Part shown: one piece after another, positions 16,901-24,761 of the stretch
Numbering within the stretch: the stretch's first letter is position 1
Layout: every line of letters starts with the position of its first letter
Assembly: GCA_036824005.1 (NCBI GenBank)
Contig: DAITBA010000015.1
Coordinates: 1-64,000 of the forward strand
Direction of reading: 5' to 3'
DNA from: DAITBA01 sp036824005
GTDB taxonomy: Bacteria; Pseudomonadota; Gammaproteobacteria; Burkholderiales; Rhodocyclaceae
DNA: 64,000 bases
Made by a program: the position numbers and the translations under genes
The notes under the pieces: generated by a model
What the model was told of the DNA's origin: nothing
Database searches by the model: none
The model's input: only the letters and a program-made list of their open reading frames with translations

Positions 16901-19018
16901 CGCGGCCTTGAGATCGGCCTGGGCATCGGCACGTACCACTTCGAACTCGGCGACAGCGTTCTCGCGCGCATATTCGCCGGCGAACAGCGGCCGCACGCCG
17001 ACCAGCACCGGTGCCGGCCAATAGACGCGTTCGAGGCTGCGCACCACCGGTCGGCCGCCGCTTTCCAGCAGGCTCAGGGTCGTGCGCACCGAAAAGGGCG
17101 AGCGCCGTTTCGCCGCCGCGGCGAGATCCACGTCCAGCGCCGCGGCGCCCTGCTCGTCCAGGGTCGTCTCGGGCAACTCCTGCCGGGCCTTGACGCTGTC
17201 CTCGTTGGCATCGCCGAACTCGAAGCCGGGTAGCTTCGCCGCCAGTGGATTCTTGTTGCGCTCGAACTGGGCGACGCCCAGCAGGCGGTTACCGGCGGCC
17301 GGCGCGCCGTAAAGGTAGGCGCCGCGCACGCCGATCTGCAGCGGCTTGTCCTCGCCCAGCGTCGCGTTTGTGGCATCGAGATCGAGCTTCATGCGCTCCG
17401 GCAGGAACTCCTCGACGCCGAAGCGGAACACCGTGCCCGGCACCTTGTCGGCCGGGTCGGCGCGCAGTTCCAGATTCCAGAAGCCGGTGGGTGCGTCCGC
17501 CGGCAGCTCCATGCGTCGGCGGAAATAGCCGGTGAAGGCCGCCTCGGGCTGCCAGGCGGCGGTGAGATGGACCTTGCCGTCCGGGCGCTTGAGCACCGCC
17601 TGGATGGGCTGCGCCGGAACGGCGTGACCGTCGGCGTCGCGCGCCAGGACGGAAACGTCGAAGCTCTCGCCGGGACGGTAGAGGTTGCGCCCGGCATAGG
17701 CGAACAGGCGCACCGGTTTGTAGGGCAGGCCGGTGATCTCGTACTCGGACAGATCGAGGGCCGGCTCCTTGAGCGCGATGAGCGAGATCTGGCTGGCCTT
17801 GCGCGCGAGTAGTACCCTCGCGCCCTTGGGCCGCTCGGGGAAGCCGGCGCGGCCGTCGCCGTCGGTTTCCGCGCGGCCGAGGACCTTGCCCTGACCGTCG
17901 AGCCAGGACACCTCGACCCGCGTCACCGGCTTGCCGTCGGTGAGCGAGCTGACATAGGCATCGGCGCCCCTCTGGAACAGCCGCGCGTGCAGACCCAGAT
18001 CGCTGACATAAAAATACGTCGTCTGGAATTCGTAGCGGAAGCGGCCCGGCTGGCTCATGACGGCGACGTAGATGCCCGGCTCCTTCAACTCCTTGATGTC
18101 CTCGACCGGGATGAAGGTGACGCTGCGCCGGTTGGCGCGCGCCTCGGTGGCGAAGCGGCCGAGATAGACGCTGTCGCTCAGGCCATGCAGCCGGTCCAGA
18201 TCCCAGTTGCTGACGGCACCGCGCAGGTTGCGGCTGCCGCCGGGGTAGTCGCCATAGTCCTCGCCGCCCTCCTCGTCCTCGGCGCCGCGCTCACGCGCCG
18301 CAGCCGGCGCGCCGATTACCTGGTCGAGAAAACGCGGCAGCTGGTCCGCCTTGACGCGCAGGAACTGGATATCCACCTCGGGCACGTTCACCGTCACCAC
18401 CGGCAGGCCGCCGTTCTGTTTCGCCGGCAGCACCATGCCGCGGCTGGCGAAGTAGTAGGCGGGCGGCACGGCCGCGGTGCGGACGGAATAGCGCGCCTCG
18501 GCGGCGAGCGTGGCGCCGTCCTTCGCCGGCAAGCCGGGATTCACTCGCACGACATAGCGGGTCTGCGGTTTGACATGGGGAAAGTAGAGCAGCCGCGGGT
18601 TCTCGCCCACCACCCAGGCGCCGGTCACCGCCGTACCGCCCTGGGTGTCGGTGTCGGCTTCGGCAGTGCTCACCGCCTTGCCGGTTTGCGGCGTCGGCGC
18701 TTCGCCCTCCTCGTCGTCGCCCTCCTCCGCCGCGGCGCGCGGCTTGGCCGGCTGCTCGCCGGGGCGCAGGGGCATCTCGAACACCTGCATGGACGACTCG
18801 TAGTGCTTGCGGGCATCGAGCGGCCGGCTGAAGGTGAGCGCCAGTGCCGGCGCGCCGTCCAGGGTCCGCTCGCCCGCCTCCACGAGGACGAAGGGGCCAT
18901 CGGTATCGTCCTTGAGCGCGGGCGCCGGAGACTGGTACTGCCACAGGAAGTAAACACCAGCGGCGACAGCGGCGAGGAAGATGGCTGCGATGGCAAGCTT
19001 TGTGCGCATGGGATACAT
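13925..19018 (-). CDS. Bacterial alpha-2-macroglobulin (YfhM-like), thioester type
   Basis: A 1697-aa (1694 from the second ATG) periplasmic protease trap that is thought to protect the cell when the envelope is breached, working with PBP1C. An N-terminal hydrophobic helix (residues 9-27) is followed by MG-like beta domains, a bait-like middle, and the thioester motif YGCAEQ with Cys at about residue 1218, then an alpha-helical thioester domain and a receptor-like C-terminus. Unlike E. coli YfhM there is no lipobox cysteine, so the helix is likely an uncleaved inner-membrane anchor. Start 19018 is used; an ATG at 19009 is equally plausible. pbpC follows downstream after the RAYT insertion. 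Confidence 0.92.
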   Translation of the reverse strand: MYPMRTKLAIAAIFLAAVAAGVYFLWQYQSPAPALKDDTDGPFVLVEAGERTLDGAPALALTFSRPLDARKHYESSMQVFEMPLRPGEQPAKPRAAAEEGDDEEGEAPTPQTGKAVSTAEADTDTQGGTAVTGAWVVGENPRLLYFPHVKPQTRYVVRVNPGLPAKDGATLAAEARYSVRTAAVPPAYYFASRGMVLPAKQNGGLPVVTVNVPEVDIQFLRVKADQLPRFLDQVIGAPAAARERGAEDEEGGEDYGDYPGGSRNLRGAVSNWDLDRLHGLSDSVYLGRFATEARANRRSVTFIPVEDIKELKEPGIYVAVMSQPGRFRYEFQTTYFYVSDLGLHARLFQRGADAYVSSLTDGKPVTRVEVSWLDGQGKVLGRAETDGDGRAGFPERPKGARVLLARKASQISLIALKEPALDLSEYEITGLPYKPVRLFAYAGRNLYRPGESFDVSVLARDADGHAVPAQPIQAVLKRPDGKVHLTAAWQPEAAFTGYFRRRMELPADAPTGFWNLELRADPADKVPGTVFRFGVEEFLPERMKLDLDATNATLGEDKPLQIGVRGAYLYGAPAAGNRLLGVAQFERNKNPLAAKLPGFEFGDANEDSVKARQELPETTLDEQGAAALDVDLAAAAKRRSPFSVRTTLSLLESGGRPVVRSLERVYWPAPVLVGVRPLFAGEYARENAVAEFEVVRADAQADLKAAAALPVRLFREDRNYYWRFDDQRGWHSGFTETDELVATTSVAVPPGGRGKLALPVKYGRYRVDILDPETKLTLRYRFYAGWSARSDEIQGVRPDRVALKLDKPAYREGETALLTITPPHAGEALVTVEGDRTLWLKRLAVTAEASTLSIPIDKSWQRHDLYISVIVLRPGNEGDRVTPARALGVVHLPLERGGRKLDVALDAPKKMQPDGALKVKVKAAGAKGDKAVVTVSAVDVGILNITRYATPDPHGFFFGRLRYGADQHDVYGRLIEKMAGQKGKLRFGGDATPKPTRSLPKKVKLIDLFSGPVELNDQGEAEVSLPVPDFNGTLRLMAVVAGAERFGAQEAEVTVAAPLVAELAAPRFLTLGDAATVALDLHNLSGAEQALKVSLASGDGLRIQEPQRTLALKDQQKTTLRFAVEAGSAFGLAGVKLRAEGQDLKLERDFVLQVQAPTPQQQAIRRFQVKPGETLEIKDAELAGLHRNTVAAHVTISNHPPIDVRSAIQGLLTYPYGCAEQTTSTAYPHVFVDEAAARAFGLKPFSREQRAEMLDKAIGRIGAMQAPNGGFSLWGNVSEYEYWLSAYVANFLQDAREEGFGVPEQMHKKAMDFLLKGLQDGVAGLPATRPPAESVWSDRTWGGAGRFGVLAYGAYVLARESRAPLATLRQLHESRALAHSGLALVHLGIALKLMGDEERAGNAIAEGLRKNRETGYWWGDYGSVLRDAALTYALLVRHKIAADGRENLPAVIAGEMDRLRYYSTQEKMALFLVGRSFAATATGTWQAELVAGGKSEPLSAAGSHFREVSAGELAAGMKLTNPQKEPLYAELSVTGNPVKMPAAQSDPIALRREFYGPEGNAIGNRPLKVGETVLVRLHVKTRTRIANALVVDRIPAGLEVENLNIVQGEAMGITNVAGLNPAQAMADRRIQHVEFRDDRFVAALRLDGEMNLFYRARVVTPGKFVAPPLYAEDMYRPDTYGLAGGGETVTVIEARRP

Positions 19019-19441
19019 TCCGATCGTGAGTGCTGAGGGGGCGTCGCGGGAATTGTTGGTGTCGATTCTGTCGCGGGCGGGCGCCCATTATGCCAAAGCT
19101 GTGATCGATCGCTGAGGCCGCGTGACGGTGGTAGTCGCACACGATGTCGATTCCCGGCGCACCCGGGTCACCCGGCCCCGAACCCGGCGGCGACGACCGG
19201 GAACACTCCGCTTCACTCCTTGCATGGCGCTTTTTTCGCGCGCAGGCGGCCGGACTATGTGCCGGCGACTTGGTCGGGGAGCGGCACGGCGCGCCGTGGC
19301 TCACCGCCTGTCCGGCGCCCGGTCTTCCGGTGGCGGGCGGTGCCTTCAGTGCGTGGCTGCGATACCAGCAGGCGTGAGCGTCCCGAAGCTGACCAGGTTG
19401 ACCGGGGTCGGTCCGGCTTGGCATAATTTCGGTTTCCCGGA
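19019..19441. other. Intergenic region between the alpha-2-macroglobulin gene and tRNA-fMet
   Basis: About 420 bases without a supportable gene. The right end holds the tRNA promoter. The left part should carry the promoter of the alpha-2-macroglobulin gene, but I see no clear boxes. Confidence 0.5.
19398..19427 (+). promoter_or_regulatory. Sigma-70 promoter of tRNA-fMet
   Basis: TTGACC (19398-19403) and CATAAT (19422-19427) are separated by 18 bases; transcription would start about eight bases before the tRNA. Confidence 0.65.
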
Positions 19442-19518
19442 CGCGGGGTGGAGCAGTCTGGCAGCTCGTCGGGCTCATAACCCGAAGGTCGAAGGTTCAA
19501 ATCCTTCCCCCGCAACCA
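19442..19518 (+). tRNA. Initiator tRNA-fMet (CAT)
   Basis: A 77-nt cloverleaf with encoded CCA. The anticodon CAT is at 19476-19478. The initiator hallmarks are both present: an unpaired C1-A72 at the end of the acceptor stem and three G-C pairs (GGG/CCC) in the anticodon stem. A promoter precedes it and a terminator follows. Confidence 0.97.
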
Positions 19519-19532
19519 ACGAATACGCAATG

Positions 19533-19569
19533 GGGCCAAACGGTTAGCGCTGTTTGGCCCTTTTCTTTC
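19533..19569 (+). terminator. Terminator of tRNA-fMet
   Basis: The 9-bp stem GGGCCAAAC (19533-19541) and GTTTGGCCC (19552-19560) is followed by TTTTCTTTC. Confidence 0.9.
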
Positions 19570-19759
19570 ATGTCCCCGTCCAGGGACGGCGCCGATCCGT
19601 TCTCGGTCCAGCCGAGACCCGGGTTCGAACCGGGCGGCTCCTGCCACGAGGGCTGCGCGCGTCCGCTCGCTCCCCTTCACCGGACGCGCGTCCGGCGTGC
19701 TTGCTCTTATACTGCGCACTTCGAAATCGGCGGCGACAGCGGCCCGGCCGGGACTACAC

Positions 19760-20572
19760 ATGACTGACGGCGAAGGCTCCGAAAAATCCCGGCAAGGCAT
19801 TCAGTCCATCGAAGTCGGCGTGCGCCTGCTCCAGGTGCTGGTCGCCGAAGGCCGCGCCATGATGCTGCGCGACCTCGCCTTGGCGGCAGGCATGCCGGCG
19901 GCGAAGGCGCACCGCTACCTGGTGAGTTTCATCCGCGCCGGACTGGTGTGTCAGGAACCGGCGAGCGGCCGCTACGATCTGGGGGCATTCGCGCTCAGTC
20001 TGGGCTTGTCGAGTATCGCCCGGCTTGACCCGGTGCGGCTGGCGACGCCGGTGATGGAGGACCTGGCGGAAGCGCTGGGCGAAACGGTGGCGCTCGCCGT
20101 TTGGGGCAATCTCGGGCCGACGATCGTGCGCTGGGTCGAATCGCCACGGCCGGTGAGCGTGAACCTGCGCGTCGGCGCGGTGATGCCCCTGCTGCATTCG
20201 GCGACTGGCCTGGCGTTCGCCGCGTTCGGCAACTCGGCGACGATCGCCGAGGGCGTCGAGGACGCGTTGGCCAGCGCCCAGCGCAGCGGAGATGGCCCGC
20301 CGCCGCGCACCCGCGCCGAACTGGATGTCATGGTGGCGGAGGCGCGCCGGCGTGGTCTCGCACGTGCCGTGGGCAGCGTGCTGCCGGGCATCAATGCTTT
20401 CAGCGCTCCTGTGTTCGATTACCAGGGGCAGATGGTGCTGGCACTGACGACGCTCGGACCGGCGGGCGCGATGCCCGCCGACTGGGACGGTGACATTCCC
20501 CGGCGACTGTGCGCCGCCGCATTGCACTTGTCGCAGCAGCTGGGCAGGCAGGCTGAACGCGTCGACCCCTGA
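19760..20572 (+). CDS. IclR-family transcriptional regulator
   Basis: A 270-aa regulator. An N-terminal winged HTH (IQSIEVGVRLLQVLVAEGRA ... LRDLALAAGMPAAKAHRYL, about residues 15-60) is followed by the IclR effector domain (LATPVMEDLAEALGETVALA onward). The start at 19760 (MTDGEGSEK) gives the usual family length. IclR proteins often control aromatic-compound genes, and this one is followed by the convergent diiron-protein gene pair, so it may sense a substrate of that module; this is inference. The gap to the convergent stop codon is only ten bases. Confidence 0.88.
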   Translation: MTDGEGSEKSRQGIQSIEVGVRLLQVLVAEGRAMMLRDLALAAGMPAAKAHRYLVSFIRAGLVCQEPASGRYDLGAFALSLGLSSIARLDPVRLATPVMEDLAEALGETVALAVWGNLGPTIVRWVESPRPVSVNLRVGAVMPLLHSATGLAFAAFGNSATIAEGVEDALASAQRSGDGPPPRTRAELDVMVAEARRRGLARAVGSVLPGINAFSAPVFDYQGQMVLALTTLGPAGAMPADWDGDIPRRLCAAALHLSQQLGRQAERVDP

Positions 20573-20582
20573 TGCGGAGGCG

Positions 20583-21002
20583 CTATCCGGACCGACGCGC
20601 GTTGACGTGCGCCGAAAGCACCTCATCCAGTTTTTCGCGCGCCCGCCCGAAGTCGTAGACGCTCTCCTCGTAGGCATCGCGCGCAAGGGAATAGGCCTCG
20701 ACGAGTTCCGTGTCGATGCCGCGCGCATGGAGCGCGTCGTAGAGCCGGCGGCATTCCTCGAACAGACGATCGGCGACCAGCCGCCGGCGCATGTAGATGC
20801 GCGCCGCTTCGCGCGGCCAGGGCGACAGCTCGCCGTAGTCAGGCACCTCGGGCCGGGCGAGCGTGGCAAAATCGCCTTTAAGCAGCGCCCACATGCCTTC
20901 CCAGTCCGGCTCGGCACCGCCGAACGGGACATAGCCGAAGCGGGCAAGCTGTTCGGCGTTGTGCTCGACCAGCCGACGTGGCGTGTCCAACGCCATTGTC
21001 AT
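20583..21002 (-). CDS. Unrecognised helical protein coupled to the diiron gene
   Basis: A 139-aa soluble protein that I do not recognise. It is rich in charged and aromatic residues and looks mostly alpha-helical, with a segment DWEGMWALLKGDF near residue 33 and a long basic/acidic helix region from residue 65 on. No signal peptide, membrane segment or metal motif stands out. The ATG at 21002 overlaps the stop codon of the PaaA-like gene (TGATG), so the two are probably translated together and may form a complex. An alternative start two codons later (MALD) exists. It is not similar in any visible way to PaaB, PaaC, PaaD or PaaE. Confidence 0.7.
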   Translation of the reverse strand: MTMALDTPRRLVEHNAEQLARFGYVPFGGAEPDWEGMWALLKGDFATLARPEVPDYGELSPWPREAARIYMRRRLVADRLFEECRRLYDALHARGIDTELVEAYSLARDAYEESVYDFGRAREKLDEVLSAHVNARRSG

Positions 21003-21808
21003 CAGGCCGCCAGCGGCTCCTCGGCCTCGTAGCCTACGCGCATGTCGTAGTCCGGCTGCACGCCCTGGGGCATGTCCAGGCCGACATCCTTGAGGCGCGA
21101 TTCCAGCAACTCGAGATACTCCGCCTGCAACTCCTCCGGGCGCTTCACCTTGAGGCCGTATTCGTAATAGATATCGAACATCTGCGATCTGCCATCGCCC
21201 GCCGACGGGCGGCCGTAAAAGCCCAACCCCATGCGCATGAATTTGGGAACGCGCGCCTGCATGAATTCCCGCGTTTTCTCCCCGCCGAATTCGATGCAGC
21301 GCTGGGACGCCCAAACGCCAAACGCCAGATGGCCGTGCTCCTCCTTGTGGATGCGCACGTTGACCCGCGCCCAGGGCAGGTAGGAACACTCGCGATACTG
21401 CCCAAGAAAAGCAACCGCCGCCGGCGTCACCACGGTGGAAAACAGCGCCACATCCTCCCAGCACTCGAAGAACTTCGACCAGTTCTCCTTGCGAAAGCCG
21501 TTGATGACATTGACCTTGGCCGGATCGGGATTGTCCGGGTTGTGGGACAACTCGTAGAGACGCGCATTCACATCCACCCCGAGGTCCTGCATCAGGTTCC
21601 AGACATAGAAGGCATGGCCCATCTCCTCGAAGACCTTCTTCGAGAGACGATACGCCTCCTCCGGGCGCGTAGCGAAGCGATGGTTCTCGGCCACCCTCTG
21701 CGCGCCGGCGTACTCCGAATCGGCCTGGAAGGACATCAGGTTGAGCAACGCCCGACGGTAGTCCTCCGGCAGCGCATCGCCCTTGTCGTAGGTCTTGAAA
21801 CTAGACAT
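21002..21808 (-). CDS. PaaA-like diiron oxygenase subunit (phenylacetic acid catabolic family)
   Basis: A 268-aa cytoplasmic ferritin-fold protein. Likely diiron ligands are Glu32 (DSEYAG), Glu62 and His65 (EEMGH), and Glu157 and His160 (KEEHGH), in the same order as in PaaA, the catalytic subunit of phenylacetyl-CoA epoxidase; its C-terminus also aligns by eye. PaaA is longer (about 310 aa), and no paaB, paaC, paaD or paaE lies nearby, so the substrate is unlikely to be simply phenylacetyl-CoA. A GGAGG site precedes the ATG. It is the first gene of a two-gene unit diverging from a PaaX regulator and a flavoprotein reductase. Confidence 0.82.
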   Translation of the reverse strand: MSSFKTYDKGDALPEDYRRALLNLMSFQADSEYAGAQRVAENHRFATRPEEAYRLSKKVFEEMGHAFYVWNLMQDLGVDVNARLYELSHNPDNPDPAKVNVINGFRKENWSKFFECWEDVALFSTVVTPAAVAFLGQYRECSYLPWARVNVRIHKEEHGHLAFGVWASQRCIEFGGEKTREFMQARVPKFMRMGLGFYGRPSAGDGRSQMFDIYYEYGLKVKRPEELQAEYLELLESRLKDVGLDMPQGVQPDYDMRVGYEAEEPLAA

Positions 21809-22223
21809 GGCCCCTCCAGTGCGGGAAATCGATCGGCGGCCGCGCAGCATGACACGGCGATACTCGGCGGCAACGCAGCATGGCGACACCGCGCCAATGC
21901 GACACAAAACTAGAATTGTTACTAAACGATAATGTATCATATTATCGGTGTCAAGTTGCCGGACACGGAGCTGGCGGGAGGCGGATGAGCGCGCGCACGG
22001 CCATCCGGGCGTACTCAGTCGATACCAGGCATGTCTATTAACACGTTGATATCGCAATGCTTATTAGCACGCCCCCGCGGCGCGCCGGGTGTGCTGTTAT
22101 CATAAACGGACAGGTCGCGGTGCCCTTACCCCGCCACGACACACGACCACCGACCGCTTGGCTGGACCGGCGTGTTGAACGTTCGAACCGGAACCCGATG
22201 CACCCAGTCACGACATCGAAACC
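21809..22223. promoter_or_regulatory. Divergent control region between the diiron gene and paaX
   Basis: About 415 bases, noticeably more AT-rich near 21905-21950 than its surroundings. It holds a perfect-arm inverted repeat at 21927-21947 and no supportable gene. Promoters for both directions must lie here, but exact boxes are uncertain. Confidence 0.6.
21927..21947. promoter_or_regulatory. Inverted repeat, probable operator
   Basis: CGATAAT (21927-21933) and ATTATCG (21941-21947) are perfect arms around a 7-base spacer, about 120 bases upstream of the diiron gene. Size and place suit a dimeric repressor such as the PaaX homologue encoded next door; this assignment is inferred. Confidence 0.55.
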
Positions 22224-23189
22224 ATGAAGAGCCGTTACGTCAGTCAGTGGATCGATGAGTTCCTGCAGGCGCGCCCGATCCGCGCCAATTCCCTGATTAT
22301 CACGGTCTACGGCGATTCGATCGCACCCCATGGCGGTACCGTCTGGCTGGGCAGTTTCATCAAGCTGGTGGAGACTTTCGGACTCAATCAGCGCATGGTG
22401 CGCACCAGCGTCTTTCGTCTGTCGAAGGAACGCTGGCTGGTTTCGGAGCAGATCGGCCGACGCAGCTTCTACAGCCTGACCGCCACCGGGCGGCGGCGCT
22501 TCGAGCATGCCTATCGCCGCATCTACTACGAACCGAAGACGCAGTGGAACGGAGACTGGCAGATCGTGCTCACCACCGGCAGCGGACTGAGCGCCGCCCA
22601 GCGCGATGCCATGCGCAAGGAGCTGCTCTGGGAAGGCTACGGTGTCATTGCCCCGGGCGTGCTGGCCCATCCGTCGGCCAACGTGGAGGCGCTGCTGGAC
22701 ATCCTCCAGGGCACCGGCGTTCATGACAGGGTCGTGACGCTGCAGGCGCGCAGCATCGGCGCGCTGTCCAGCCGGGCGCTCCAGGATCTGGTGCGCGAGT
22801 GCTGGAACCTGGAGGCCATCGCGCGGGAGTACAAGCTGTTCGTCGAGCACTTCCGGCCGGTGCTGCGGGCACTGAAGAGCGCACGCGCACTCGACCCCGA
22901 GCAATGCTTCGCCGTGCGCACGCTGCTCATGCATGAGTTCAGGCGGGTGCTTTTGCGCGACCCGCAGCTGCCGCAGCAACTGCTTCCCGCCGATTGGCCG
23001 GGGCATGCCGCCCGGCAGCTTTGCCGCGATCTGTACGTCATGACTCAGCACGAGGCGGAAGCACATCTGATGTCCGTGCTGGAGACCGCCAGTGGCCCCC
23101 TGCCGGAAGCCGCGCCCTATTTCTACGAGCGCTTCGGCGGGCTGGATAGCCTTCCTGCCGAGGATGCAACGCAGACCGTGGCGCCATGA
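22224..23189 (+). CDS. PaaX-family transcriptional repressor
   Basis: A 321-aa regulator of the PaaX (GntR-like winged helix) family, which represses phenylacetate pathways until the CoA-thioester binds. The opening (ANSLIITVYGDSIAPHGGTVWLGS) and the HTH (FGLNQRMVRTSVFRLSKERW, about residues 53-72) are characteristic, and a YFYERF-like C-terminus is present. It overlaps the next gene by four bases (ATGA). It diverges from the PaaA-like gene and probably controls it and itself through the 21927-21947 repeat. It may respond to an acyl-CoA other than phenylacetyl-CoA. Confidence 0.88.
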   Translation: MKSRYVSQWIDEFLQARPIRANSLIITVYGDSIAPHGGTVWLGSFIKLVETFGLNQRMVRTSVFRLSKERWLVSEQIGRRSFYSLTATGRRRFEHAYRRIYYEPKTQWNGDWQIVLTTGSGLSAAQRDAMRKELLWEGYGVIAPGVLAHPSANVEALLDILQGTGVHDRVVTLQARSIGALSSRALQDLVRECWNLEAIAREYKLFVEHFRPVLRALKSARALDPEQCFAVRTLLMHEFRRVLLRDPQLPQQLLPADWPGHAARQLCRDLYVMTQHEAEAHLMSVLETASGPLPEAAPYFYERFGGLDSLPAEDATQTVAP

Positions 23190-24505
23190 CCGGACCGCAG
23201 CTCGCCATCGTCGGCGCCGGTCCGGCCGGCTTCTACGTTGCCGACGCTCTTTGCCGGAAGTTGCCGGAGTGCCACATCGCCCTGATCGACCGGCTGCCCA
23301 CGCCCTTCGGCCTGGTGCGCGGCGGCGTGGCGCCCGATCACCAGGGCACGAAGAACATCACGCGCCAGTTCGAGCGCACCCTGACGCGCGGCAACGTCCG
23401 CTTCTTCGGCAACGTGGAGCTCGGGCGCGACATCGGCTACGAGGAACTGAAGCGAGCCTTCGACGTGGTGGTGCTGTGCACCGGCGCGCCGGTCGATCGT
23501 CGGCTCGACGTCCCGGGCGAATCGCTGCCGGGCGTCTACGGCTCCGGCGTCTTCGTGTCGTGGTACAACGGCATGCCGGATCAGCGCGAGCTGAACCCGC
23601 TGCTCGACGGCGCGGCTGTGGCTGTCATCGGCAACGGCAACGTGGCCATCGACATCGTCCGGCTGTTGTGCAAATCCCCGGCGGAGCTGGCGGTTTCGGA
23701 CATCTGCGAGCACGTCCTGGCGCGGCTGTCCGCGGCCCGGCCGCGGGAGGTATACCTCATCGGCCGGCGCGGGCCCCTGGAAGCGAGCTTCACGGCGCCG
23801 GAACTGGAGGAACTGGGCAGTCTCGCCGACGCCGCACCGGCGCTGAATCCGGCCCTCCTCCCCGCCGAGGTGCCCGCGGACTGGCCGGAGGCCCGGCGCA
23901 AGGATGCCGAAAAGAACCTCGGCATCCTGCGCCGGTTTGCTGCCGCACCGGCATCGTCGAAACCGGTGCAGCTGCGCCTGCTGTTCAATGCCGCGCCGAG
24001 CGCTATCATGGGCAGCGAAAGAGTCGCCGGACTGCGCCTGGAGCGCACCCGCCTGGAAGGCAGTCGCACCCTGCCGACGGGCGTGCATTTCGACATCGCA
24101 GTCGGCACCGTCGTCACAGCCATCGGCTACCGCAGTGCGCCGCTGCCGGGCGTGCCCTTCGACGCCGAGCGCGGCATGGTATGCAACCACGACGGTCGCG
24201 TCGAGCCGGGGGTGTACTGTGCGGGCTGGTGCCGCCGCGGCGCGCAGGGGGTGATTCCGGCGAACCGCAGCGACTCCCTCGCCGTCGCCGAGCTGATCCT
24301 CGCCGACCTGGCCCAGGCGGCGCCGGGTAATGAAAGGCCGGGCGCTGCCCAACTCGACCAGCTGTGCGCCGAGCGCGCCGTGACGGTCGTCGATCAGGCG
24401 GGCTGGCTGCGAATCAACGCCGCCGAGACGGCACGGGCCATGGGCGGCAAGCCGCGGGAAAAACTGACCCGGATCGAGGAACTACTGGCCGCGGCACTCG
24501 CCTGA
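23186..24505 (+). CDS. Ferredoxin--NADP reductase of adrenodoxin-reductase (FprA) type
   Basis: A 439-aa cytoplasmic flavoprotein. The FAD motif GAGPAGFY lies at residues 11-18, followed by FGLVRGGVAPDHQ, a hallmark of adrenodoxin reductase/FprA. The NADP motif GNGNVAID and the C-terminal GWCRRGAQGVIPANRSDS also fit the family. Such enzymes pass electrons from NADPH to a ferredoxin, which feeds oxygenases. Its start overlaps the paaX stop by four bases, so it is co-expressed with the repressor and could reduce the divergently encoded diiron protein. No ferredoxin gene is nearby, which leaves the electron path incomplete. Confidence 0.9.
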   Translation: MTGPQLAIVGAGPAGFYVADALCRKLPECHIALIDRLPTPFGLVRGGVAPDHQGTKNITRQFERTLTRGNVRFFGNVELGRDIGYEELKRAFDVVVLCTGAPVDRRLDVPGESLPGVYGSGVFVSWYNGMPDQRELNPLLDGAAVAVIGNGNVAIDIVRLLCKSPAELAVSDICEHVLARLSAARPREVYLIGRRGPLEASFTAPELEELGSLADAAPALNPALLPAEVPADWPEARRKDAEKNLGILRRFAAAPASSKPVQLRLLFNAAPSAIMGSERVAGLRLERTRLEGSRTLPTGVHFDIAVGTVVTAIGYRSAPLPGVPFDAERGMVCNHDGRVEPGVYCAGWCRRGAQGVIPANRSDSLAVAELILADLAQAAPGNERPGAAQLDQLCAERAVTVVDQAGWLRINAAETARAMGGKPREKLTRIEELLAAALA

Positions 24506-24530
24506 GTCGCGCGGCGATGAAGGCGGAAGC

Positions 24531-24606
24531 TGGTGCCGACAGTCTGACTCGAACAGACGACCTACCGCTTACAAGGCGGTTGCTCTACCAACTGAGCTAT
24601 GCCGGC
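24531..24606 (-). tRNA. tRNA-Thr (TGT)
   Basis: A 76-nt cloverleaf on the minus strand with encoded CCA. The anticodon TGT reads as ACA on the plus strand at 24571-24573. The acceptor stem GCCGGCA pairs with TGTCGGC, with one G-T pair. A TATAAT lies about 13 bases upstream. Confidence 0.96.
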
Positions 24607-24618
24607 ATTCCGGCGCCG

Positions 24619-24624
24619 ATTATA
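24619..24624 (-). promoter_or_regulatory. -10 box of tRNA-Thr
   Basis: A perfect TATAAT on the minus strand, 13 bases before the tRNA. No matching -35 was recognised. Confidence 0.45.
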
Positions 24625-24761
24625 CCGCGGCGCAACGGCGCGCCAGCCCTCCGGCTGCGCCGCCGCGGCGCCCCCTTTGGGTTTAATTCCGAAGCATCTA
24701 GGGTGCCATTGTCCTATTGGGGTACACTGCTCGCCAGCCGGACAGGAGGCACCCGAACGCC

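Noticed and set aside
15098..17233. A plus-strand frame of about 700 codons inside the alpha-2-macroglobulin gene
   Set aside because: Antisense shadow; the minus-strand frame is continuous and has the thioester and anchor features.
19618..19690. Possible second tRNA on the minus strand from the T-arm-like hairpin
   Set aside because: No matching acceptor, D-arm or anticodon arm could be built at the right distance.
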